A DNA stretch of 64,000 nucleotides from Kordiimonas gwangyangensis DSM 19435 = JCM 12864. Lineage in GTDB: Bacteria; Pseudomonadota; Alphaproteobacteria; Sphingomonadales; Kordiimonadaceae. Shown here piece by piece: positions 57,548 to 64,000 of the stretch. The notes under the pieces are model-generated. The model had not been told where the DNA came from. It saw only the letters and a program-made list of their open reading frames with translations, and made no database searches. The position numbers were made by a program, and so were the translations under genes. Positions within the stretch are counted from its first letter, which is position 1. Each line of letters starts with the position of its first letter. The stretch is from contig NZ_AQXF01000007.1 of the NCBI RefSeq assembly GCF_000375545.1, positions 41,530 through 105,529 on the forward strand, written 5' to 3'.

Positions 57548-59638
57548 CTAGAAAGAACCCGTCCAGCTGATGCGTGCTTTCATGTTGCGGCCCGGGTCAA
57601 CGACACCTGCGAACACAGTTTGCACTTCCGTATCAAACACATTGTCGACCCCGAGGTCGACGCGCAAGCCTTTGAGCGCTGTGTCAGGTTGCCACACGAG
57701 GAACAGGTCCAGTGTCTCATAGCCCGGGCGCTCATCCGCCGCGTCGTTCACCTTGTCGAACCGGCTGGCGACATTGAGCCGCGCGCCAATGCGGCTGTCC
57801 ATGCTCGCCAGCTTCACCTCGCCCGACATATAAAGCCGGTCCGGCGACAGGATACCGACATAGTCACCCGTCGCTGCGTCCTTGCCGTCTACAGAACTAT
57901 ACGAGGCCATGAGGCGGAACCATTCGCTGTCATACATGCCTTCAAGCTCGAAGCCGTCAATGTCCGCGCTCGCGGTATTGATATTGCGGCTGGTACCGGC
58001 ATTGCAATCACCCGGCATGCCTGGCACAAAACACGGCAGGGAAAACTCGAAGTTCACTTCGAGATCGATGAGGTCGGTCGCCTCGGTGCTGAAATAGGCA
58101 CCCTTGACTGTGAGCCGGTCCCCGCCCGTCAGCACATCGGTGAAGTCGACGCCCGCACCAAACTCCCAGGTTTTGGAGCGTTCAGGCCTGAGGTCAGGGT
58201 TGGGGATGAAGAAGTTGGGCGCTTCCACACCCGGCCCGAGCGGGATCGAGAAGTGCAGGTCGTCGGCAAAAATCTCGCTATAGGAAGGCGCGCGGAAGGC
58301 CTCGTTATAGCTGCCGAAAATCATGAACTGATCAACCGGGCGCCAGGTCATGGCAAACTTGGGCGAGGTTTTGCCCTCTTCCGTCTCGACCGCTTCACCG
58401 ACCGCGCTGTTCTTGAAATTGTCGTAGCGCACGCCGGGGATCAGGATGAACTCACCGAGCGCGGTATCGGCCACAAACTCACCCTGGATGAAAAGACCGA
58501 GTGTCTTGGCGGTCGCGTCAGGCACGCCGCCGCGGGTACCGTCAGCGGTCGCGCTGTCGGTACCCTTCTGCTCGTCGCGGTAATATTCACCGCCATAGGT
58601 CAGGGTGAAGCTGGTGTTTTGGCCGAGAGCAAACCGGCTGCGGTTATCGAAGCTGAGGCCAACGGTCTCCACATCGCGGTTGATGACGCGGGTCGTATCG
58701 AGGTCGCTTTCCTTCACGTTTGCCTTGTTGAGGTAGCCGACCATGTGGAAGTCGATCAGGCTGCTCGCGGGGTTGAAGTCGAGCCCGGCGCGGAAAGTAT
58801 CGCTGACGATATTCTTGTCCATCAGGTCGCCGGTGTTATTGCCCAGGCCGTTGTTGGGCTCCACCGCGTCGTTGCGGTAACCGAGCCAGCTGCCGGTCAG
58901 CTTCAGGCTTTCGGTGAGTTGGTAGCTACCCTTGACAATGCCGGAGGCAATGCTGTCATCCGCCTGCAGGCTGGTGTCGTTGCCAAGCGCGATGTCGCCT
59001 GAATTGCGGAAAGAGAGGCTGGCGATGCCGTCAAACTTGCCGTCACCGCTCACGCCAAAGACCGTGGCACCATAGAGCCATTCATCGTTCACCCCCTGAT
59101 AGCCGCCCGAGAGCCGGTAGCCTGCAGTACCGCCTTCAAGCAGCAGGTCAGAAGCATCAACTGTATTGAGCGAGATGACACCTCCCACAGCGCCGGAACC
59201 GTAGAGCGAGGAGCCGCCGCCGCGCACCACTTCGGCTGACTTCAAGAGGTCAGGCTCGATGAAGAAACGCCCGTCGTGGCCGGAGAGGAAGCTTTGGCGC
59301 ACACCATCATAGAGCACAACAACACCTTCCCCCGCCATACCGCGGATCGCGGGCGTCTGGCCGTTGCGGCGTGGGCCGCCATCAAAGATGAGGCCGGGCA
59401 CAGAGGCGAACACATCAGCGATGCTTGAGGCCACAAGGTCGTCCATCTCATCGCGGGAGACAACGCTGACCGATGCGGGCACGGAGAAAGCCTCCACCGG
59501 GTTCTTGGTGGCGCTGACCGTGATCTCGGTAATGTCGGCGGGGGCTTCGGCCGCTGCCGGCAAGGTGACAAACATGGAGACACCCGCCAGCAAGGCGGCG
59601 CGCGGTGACACTTTAAACATTTCAATATTCCCAATCAT
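57548..59638 (-). CDS. TonB-dependent heme/hemoglobin-type receptor
   Basis: A 696-residue outer-membrane receptor. It has a signal peptide (RAALLAGVSMFVTLPAAAEA), a TonB box-like EITVSATKNP, a plug domain (about 40-150, ending in GGGSSLYGSGAVGGVISLNT) and a 22-strand barrel ending in RISWTGSF. The heme-receptor landmarks FRAP and NPDL are present (YNEAFRAPSYSEIF and FIPNPDLRPERSKTWEFG), with a His between them (DDLHFSIP). The ATG at 59638 is used because AGGGA lies about 7 bases upstream. The divergent promoter holds Fur-like sites. Heme or hemoglobin uptake is likely; other iron complexes are possible. No heme ABC transporter is in the window. Confidence 0.9.
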   Translation of the reverse strand: MIGNIEMFKVSPRAALLAGVSMFVTLPAAAEAPADITEITVSATKNPVEAFSVPASVSVVSRDEMDDLVASSIADVFASVPGLIFDGGPRRNGQTPAIRGMAGEGVVVLYDGVRQSFLSGHDGRFFIEPDLLKSAEVVRGGGSSLYGSGAVGGVISLNTVDASDLLLEGGTAGYRLSGGYQGVNDEWLYGATVFGVSGDGKFDGIASLSFRNSGDIALGNDTSLQADDSIASGIVKGSYQLTESLKLTGSWLGYRNDAVEPNNGLGNNTGDLMDKNIVSDTFRAGLDFNPASSLIDFHMVGYLNKANVKESDLDTTRVINRDVETVGLSFDNRSRFALGQNTSFTLTYGGEYYRDEQKGTDSATADGTRGGVPDATAKTLGLFIQGEFVADTALGEFILIPGVRYDNFKNSAVGEAVETEEGKTSPKFAMTWRPVDQFMIFGSYNEAFRAPSYSEIFADDLHFSIPLGPGVEAPNFFIPNPDLRPERSKTWEFGAGVDFTDVLTGGDRLTVKGAYFSTEATDLIDLEVNFEFSLPCFVPGMPGDCNAGTSRNINTASADIDGFELEGMYDSEWFRLMASYSSVDGKDAATGDYVGILSPDRLYMSGEVKLASMDSRIGARLNVASRFDKVNDAADERPGYETLDLFLVWQPDTALKGLRVDLGVDNVFDTEVQTVFAGVVDPGRNMKARISWTGSF

Positions 59639-59682
59639 GGCGTTTTCCCTGGATGCCGCGTTTCGGCTCATTTTTATTAGTT

Positions 59683-59707
59683 GCAAATGATTCTTAGAAT
59701 CGTTATC
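59683..59707. promoter_or_regulatory. Fur-like iron box, receptor side
   Basis: GATTCT and AGAATC are a perfect inverted repeat around one T, within a 25-base stretch whose - strand reads like GATAACGATTCTAAGAATCA, close to Fur hexamer repeats. It is about 45 bases upstream of the TonB receptor start. The 10-mer AATGATTCTT at 59686-59695 recurs reverse-complemented at 59743-59752. Confidence 0.5.
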
Positions 59708-59742
59708 AGCTCTCATAAGCAACACAGTTGCATATTGCAAGT

Positions 59743-59762
59743 AAGAATCATTATTATAAATG
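59743..59762. promoter_or_regulatory. Fur-like iron box, lipoprotein side
   Basis: AAGAATCATT, the exact reverse complement of a 10-mer in the box at 59683-59707, is followed by ATTATAAATG. It lies about 28-47 bases upstream of the lipoprotein start, so the two divergent genes each have a similar site in mirror orientation. Confidence 0.4.
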
Positions 59763-59789
59763 TGCGAGAAACGAGTTTTGGGGAAGACC

Positions 59790-60893
59790 ATGAAACCGAT
59801 GACGAACAGATTCAAATTTGGAAAGACCTGCTTCAAGGTTGGCGCGGCGCTGTCCGCTGCCCTGCTGCTGGTAGCCTGCAACACCACGGGTCAAACTGCT
59901 GCACCGGCTGTTGCCGCGAAAGTAGACGCGGTGCCTGCCATCACGGCAGAGAAGTTCGAAGCTGACCGTAAGGCCATCCTCGCGATGGCGGGCGACTATA
60001 AGGTGAAGTTCGACTTCCAGGAGACTGTGGCCTTCCGGCAAGGCTACCAGCCGAAAGAGCGTTATATCACTGGCGCGCATGAGATGGTGCGGGTGATTGA
60101 AGACACAGGCACGTTTATCAGCCTGCAGCATATCCTTGTGGTCGGCGACGGCGAGAAGATGCCCTTTATGCCGATCAAACACTGGCGGCAGGACTGGCAG
60201 TTTGAACCTACTGAGATCATGGATTTCATCGGCGCCAACACATGGGTGAAAAAGCCGGTAAGCGCGGCGGAGCGCGCAGGCAAATGGGCACAAACCGTCT
60301 ATCAGGTGGATGATGCACCGCGTTATGCCGCCGTGGCCGCGTGGGACCACTCGAACGGCACCGCCGTCTGGACCTCGCCCAAAAGCTGGCGGCCGCTGCC
60401 GCGCCGTGACGCCACCAAGCGGGATGACTATCACGCCATCGCCGCCGTCAACCGCCACGCCATCACGCCAAACGGCTGGGTGCATGAGCAGGACAATGCC
60501 AAGCTGGTGCTTGGTGGCAAACACCCGGAGCTGCTGGTGCACGAGATCGGCGTGAACACCTACGAGAAATTCGACGGCTTCAAGACCGAGATCGGCAGCC
60601 AGTACTGGGCCAAGACCAAGGACTTCTGGCAGGAAATCCGTGCCGAGTGGGACCGCATTTTTGCGAGTAACGCCAGCTTTGGCCTCACCATCCAGGGTGA
60701 ACCGCAGGAGCTTTACATGCAGATCCTCGGTATCGCGACCGATGTGGAAGACGGCAAAAAAACGAGCGCTGAGGCGGCAGACGAAGCCATCGCGGTGCTG
60801 AAATCCTATATCACCACAAGCCCCGCTTCCGTGGCCGAACGCCTGAAACAGGGTGAAACCGCGGAAGAAGGCGAAGCCTACTCAAGCCGATAA
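59790..60893 (+). CDS. DUF6607-like lipoprotein
   Basis: A 367-residue protein with a lipoprotein signal (GAALSAALLLVACNTTG, lipidated Cys30). The core resembles DUF6607: EMVRVIEDTGTFISLQHILV, PIKHWRQDWQFEPTEIMDFI and VYQVDDAPRYAAVAAWDHSN. The ATG at 59790 has GGGGAAG upstream. It is divergent from a heme-type TonB receptor and the two share a promoter region with mirror-image Fur-like sites. A role in heme or iron handling in the periplasm or at the outer membrane is therefore plausible, but it is inferred from position. The biochemical function of the family is not known to me. Confidence 0.75.
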   Translation: MKPMTNRFKFGKTCFKVGAALSAALLLVACNTTGQTAAPAVAAKVDAVPAITAEKFEADRKAILAMAGDYKVKFDFQETVAFRQGYQPKERYITGAHEMVRVIEDTGTFISLQHILVVGDGEKMPFMPIKHWRQDWQFEPTEIMDFIGANTWVKKPVSAAERAGKWAQTVYQVDDAPRYAAVAAWDHSNGTAVWTSPKSWRPLPRRDATKRDDYHAIAAVNRHAITPNGWVHEQDNAKLVLGGKHPELLVHEIGVNTYEKFDGFKTEIGSQYWAKTKDFWQEIRAEWDRIFASNASFGLTIQGEPQELYMQILGIATDVEDGKKTSAEAADEAIAVLKSYITTSPASVAERLKQGETAEEGEAYSSR

Positions 60894-60903
60894 GCCAGAC
60901 AAA

Positions 60904-60932
60904 AAAAGGGGAGCCACCGGGCTCCCCTTTTG
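60904..60932. terminator. Bidirectional terminator between the two lipoprotein genes
   Basis: GGGGAGCC and GGCTCCCC form an 8-base stem around ACCG, preceded by AAAAA and followed by TTTT. It lies between two convergent genes. Confidence 0.88.
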
Positions 60933-60950
60933 CTTTTGTAACCCCAAAGC

Positions 60951-62498
60951 CTAATCCTGCTGGATACGGCCAAAGAGGTGGGACATGTCGCCCTGATATG
61001 ATGTCGTCTGCGGCTGGTGGCAGGCGAAACAGTCCGCGGCAGAGACAGTCTTGCCCGGCGCATATTCAAGGAACATGTCAGCCTGTATCCAGGTTTCCAT
61101 CGTGGTGTTCGCCATCTGGGTCGAGCCGTCACGGCCATAGTTCGGAATGCCAAGCTCGCCGCCACCTTGGTGCGGGTAGTTGGGACATGCGTCGGCGCCA
61201 TTCGCCTCATCATAGGTGAAACAGCCGGTGGTCATCGCGCCGTCGCCGGTGGCGCCGTCGAACATCCACTCCATGCCGACAAGCTCGTAATATTTCCATT
61301 TGGAAGCGAGCGTGGACGGGAAGTTCTGCTGCACACTCTGATTGAGGCACGCGATGGTTGATAGGTTCGTCGGGTCGGTCATCGAGTTTTTGCACGCGTC
61401 TGTCACCGGCAGCGCCTGCACGCGGCACACATTCACCTGCTGCCAGCCGCTGCCGTCCACCGGCGAGGTCAGGCAAAGCGGGTCGCCCTCGGTGGTTTTT
61501 GTGGGATAAGAGCAGTTGTTGTCCATCAGGATGCCGCTTGCCTTCACGTCCTTGAGGTAACGCTCATAATCGAAATAGCTCCAGCCCGTCACATCCTTGA
61601 GCGCGGTGATATTCTTGTTCACATTGATGGTGCTACCGCTTGTGGTCGGGTCGACCGGGTTCTGCGCGATCGGGTTGCTGTTGCGGCTGAGGCAGTCCGG
61701 CGCGTTGCCGACATGCTCAAACGTGGACCACACGAAGGCTGTCTGGTCGACGGACTTCTGCACCAGATGGAAACCGACAAGGCCCCATTCGGTGCCATTC
61801 TCATCCGTTTCGCAGTGCATGATGTCGCTCGGGCAGGTACCGGCTGTGCTACCGTAGTTGCGCCAGGCGGTCTTGATCTCGATCGCACCCTCGCTCGTGC
61901 TGCCATTGCCGGACGGCAGCCAGATGCCACCGGTCTTGCTGTTGGCCTGGAAGGCCGTCTCCTGTGCCTTGAGCGCGGTTTTGGTGTAGAGGCCGTTTGT
62001 GTTCACATAGTCGAAGAAAGCGCCATTGACGCGGATGTCATAGCTGGTCATCACACCGCCCACATCCAGCAGTTCAAAGCCGTCCCCGGCTTCCTCCTGG
62101 TTGTCCGACTTGTTGAGCTGGGTGCCGTTCAAGCTATTGTAGCCTGTCGCCTGCACCGGCGAACCGGTGGCGGGGAACAGGTCATACCATGCGGTATAGC
62201 CCATGAAGCGCGGGTGACCGCTGCCATCGTCGCCCACCAGATACATGAAGTTGTTCATCGCATACTGGTTCAGCATGCAGTTGCTGTCGAGCGCGTCACC
62301 CGTCACCCCCTGGTTTGCCGCCACCCACATGCTGCTGCCATCCGCTGTGCGGCCATAAACATCTGCTGTGCATTCGCTCGGCCCCGATGCCTCAACGCTG
62401 CCGTTCTCTGCACCCATACCGCAAGCCGCGACAAGCAACACAATTCCAACCCCTGCAACGTCGGTACGTACTCTACGCCATGATAAATTCTTGCTCAT
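60951..62498 (-). CDS. Cysteine-rich lipoprotein with one C-terminal CxxCH heme site
   Basis: A 515-residue exported protein with a lipoprotein signal (VGIVLLVAACGMGAENG, Cys at about 26). At least 14 further cysteines are spread along it (for example SNCMLNQ, TCPSDIMHCETDENG, NNCSYP, NVCRVQ, DACKNS). A single heme c motif, DCFACHQPQ, lies about 20 residues from the end. EGAIEIKTAWRNYGS is a notable conserved-looking segment. No family was recognised. The many paired cysteines suggest disulfides on the outer face; the CxxCH suggests electron transfer or heme binding. It is convergent with the DUF6607-like gene and near a heme-type receptor. The ATG at 62498 has AAGGA upstream. Confidence 0.7.
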   Translation of the reverse strand: MSKNLSWRRVRTDVAGVGIVLLVAACGMGAENGSVEASGPSECTADVYGRTADGSSMWVAANQGVTGDALDSNCMLNQYAMNNFMYLVGDDGSGHPRFMGYTAWYDLFPATGSPVQATGYNSLNGTQLNKSDNQEEAGDGFELLDVGGVMTSYDIRVNGAFFDYVNTNGLYTKTALKAQETAFQANSKTGGIWLPSGNGSTSEGAIEIKTAWRNYGSTAGTCPSDIMHCETDENGTEWGLVGFHLVQKSVDQTAFVWSTFEHVGNAPDCLSRNSNPIAQNPVDPTTSGSTINVNKNITALKDVTGWSYFDYERYLKDVKASGILMDNNCSYPTKTTEGDPLCLTSPVDGSGWQQVNVCRVQALPVTDACKNSMTDPTNLSTIACLNQSVQQNFPSTLASKWKYYELVGMEWMFDGATGDGAMTTGCFTYDEANGADACPNYPHQGGGELGIPNYGRDGSTQMANTTMETWIQADMFLEYAPGKTVSAADCFACHQPQTTSYQGDMSHLFGRIQQD

Positions 62499-62743
62499 TT
62501 CCGTATCCTTTCCCCTGATGCCGCCCTCGGCATTGAAGCCTTGCGCTTCGCATCACAAGCACACAGTATAAGGAGAATAAATACAATCATTAATATAATA
62601 ATGTTTACCTATAATGGTTTTGACATAAAACTCGCACCTGTGCTCATGCCGGTGTGGACGTCCTTCTATTCAGAGACATGGGCAGACTCGGCATAGCGTT
62701 TCTCGCTGGATTTTTGCCCATTCCGGCTGTATAAGCCGCGCCC

Positions 62744-64000
62744 ATGAGCACACACGCGAACCATACATCCAAAGTCGGTTTTGTCTCCCTCGGTTGCCCC
62801 AAGGCGCTGGTGGATAGCGAACGCATTCTCACCAAGCTTCGGTCGGAAGGTTATGAAATCTCTGCCGAATATGAGGGCGCGGATGTTGTGGTGGTGAACA
62901 CCTGTGGCTTTATCGATAGCGCGAAAGAAGAAAGCTTCAGCGCGATCAAAGAAGCCATGAACGAAAATGGCCGTGTGATCGTGACCGGCTGCCTTGGTGT
63001 GGACGAAGGTGCTGTACGCGAAGTTGTGCCGGGTGTACTGGCTGTCACCGGCCCGCACCAGTATGAGCAGGTGGTGAGCGAGGTGCACAAGGCCGCACCC
63101 CAGCCGCATGACCCCTATGTGCACCTGGTGCCCGAGGCTGGCTTGCGCCTCACCCCGCGGCACTATAGCTACCTCAAGATTTCAGAGGGCTGCAACCACC
63201 GCTGCAAATTCTGCATTATCCCGAGCTTGCGTGGCGACCTTGTCTCCCGCCCCATTCGCGCCGTGCTGCGCGAGGCGGAGAAGCTTGTTGAGGCAGGCAC
63301 GCAGGAACTGCTGGTCATCAGTCAGGACACATCGGCCTACGGCCTGGACCTGCGCTACCAAACGGAAAAGTGGAAAGACCGCGACGTGCGTGCGCACATG
63401 ACCGACCTCGCCCGCGAACTGGGTGAGCTCGATGTCTGGGTACGCATGCATTATGTCTACCCCTATCCGCATGTTGACGATGTGATGCCGCTTATGGCGG
63501 AAGGTAAAATCCTGCCGTACCTCGATATCCCGTTCCAGCATGCGAGCCCGAGCGTACTGCGAGCCATGCGCCGCCCAGCGAATGAGGCCAAGGTGCTGGA
63601 GCGTATCGAGAACTGGCGCAAGATTGTGCCGGAAATCGTACTTCGCTCCACCTTCATCGTTGGTTTCCCCGGTGAGACAGAAGCGGACTTCGATTACCTG
63701 CTCGACTGGATGCGCGAAGCGAAGCTCGACCGTGTTGGCTGTTTCAAATATGAGCCCGTTGACGGCGCTGCTGCAAATGCGTTGCCAAACCCGGTACCAG
63801 AGGAACTGAAACAGGAACGCTGGGAACGCTTCATGGCTGTGCAGCAAGAGATTTCCGCTGCAAAACTGCAGGAGCGGGTCGGCCTTGAGATGGCTGTCCT
63901 GATTGACGAGGTCACCGAGGAAGGTGCCATCGGCCGCACATACGCGGACGCACCAGAGATTGACGGTCAAGTCCACCTTGAGGGCGCGACGGACCTGAAC
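62744..64000 (+). CDS. rimO: Ribosomal protein S12 methylthiotransferase RimO (truncated by window end)
   Basis: The first 419 codons of a radical-SAM methylthiotransferase; no stop is reached, so roughly the last 20-30 residues lie outside. It begins [20 protein letters not shown] with further UPF0004 cysteines in [16 protein letters not shown] and VTGCLG. The radical-SAM motif is [20 protein letters not shown], and [18 protein letters not shown] leads into the TRAM domain. The LGCPKxxVDSE start and the YVYPYP stretch distinguish RimO from MiaB and MtaB. It methylthiolates the conserved aspartate of S12. It appears to be a separate unit after a 245-base gap. Confidence 0.95.
   Translation, partial: MSTHANHTSKVGFVSLGCPKALVDSERILTKLRSEGYEISAEYEGADVVVVNTCGFIDSAKEESFSAIKEAMNENGRVIVTGCLGVDEGAVREVVPGVLAVTGPHQYEQVVSEVHKAAPQPHDPYVHLVPEAGLRLTPRHYSYLKISEGCNHRCKFCIIPSLRGDLVSRPIRAVLREAEKLVEAGTQELLVISQDTSAYGLDLRYQTEKWKDRDVRAHMTDLARELGELDVWVRMHYVYPYPHVDDVMPLMAEGKILPYLDIPFQHASPSVLRAMRRPANEAKVLERIENWRKIVPEIVLRSTFIVGFPGETEADFDYLLDWMREAKLDRVGCFKYEPVDGAAANALPNPVPEELKQERWERFMAVQQEISAAKLQERVGLEMAVLIDEVTEEGAIGRTYADAPEIDGQVHLEGATDLN

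Noticed and set aside
59639-59887. Longer N-terminus for the TonB receptor, starting as far out as 59887
   Set aside because: The extension would run through the divergent promoter with its inverted repeats and into the neighbouring lipoprotein gene; the start at 59638 has a good ribosome site and an immediate signal peptide.

Overview
The window is GC-rich chromosomal DNA from an aerobic Gram-negative bacterium, almost certainly an alphaproteobacterium. The main reasons are the block mdh-sucC-sucD-sucA-sucB-lpdA with zapE beside it, a COQ9-family gene next to xerC, an NtrY-like kinase with an NtrC-type regulator, the sdhCDAB operon and the DUF885, M2-peptidase and TonB-receptor repertoire. 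A marine lineage such as Kordiimonadales would fit, but that is a guess from gene content. No phage, insertion sequence, CRISPR array, tRNA or rRNA was recognised. Nearly all the DNA is coding, mostly in short operons closed by clear hairpin terminators.

Region by region. 1-1706: end of an NtrC-type regulator and its overlapping kinase. 1711-7883: a lysine-catabolic unit (Lrp regulator divergent from two saccharopine dehydrogenases, a ThDP enzyme and an ALDH7-type aldehyde dehydrogenase). 8032-10896: a small DUF3892-like protein, rpsU, COQ9, xerC and a small membrane protein. 10893-14156: two tandem degenerate receiver proteins and a LbtU-like porin. 14180-22964: the lower TCA operon. 23344-28357: a 2OG-Fe(II) oxygenase, zapE, a tyrosine phosphatase, and two secreted proteins carrying three copies of one periplasmic-binding-like domain with an invariant Asp-Cys-Cys. 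28424-31789: succinate dehydrogenase. 31976-37867: an HExxH peptidase with helical repeats, a CitE-like lyase, an M2 dipeptidase lipoprotein and an orphan kinase. 37903-42157: asd, leuB, leuD, leuC. 42354-45999: rplS, trmD, rimM, rpsP and ffh. 46211-53558: a hybrid kinase, a DUF885 protein, an SLC13 carboxylate transporter and two overlapping sulfotransferase-like genes. 53692-56954: dapF-mtaB-ftsY. 56986-62498: cytochrome b561, a heme-type TonB receptor, a divergent DUF6607-like lipoprotein and a cysteine-rich lipoprotein with one CxxCH. 62744-end: truncated rimO.

How they fit together. Most of the window is core metabolism: TCA cycle and complex II, leucine and diaminopimelate synthesis, protein targeting (ffh and ftsY), ribosome and tRNA maturation. 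Lysine carbon from the saccharopine route would enter this metabolism as 2-aminoadipate and glutamate. The less ordinary parts are the ThDP enzyme in the lysine operon, the DCC-motif secreted proteins, the paired pseudo-receivers, the probable iron/heme locus with two mirror-image 10-mers in its divergent promoter, and an FtsY with a duplicated N-terminal membrane-binding motif. No wholly new multi-gene system can be claimed from sequence alone. The DCC proteins and the heme-receptor/lipoprotein locus are the best candidates.
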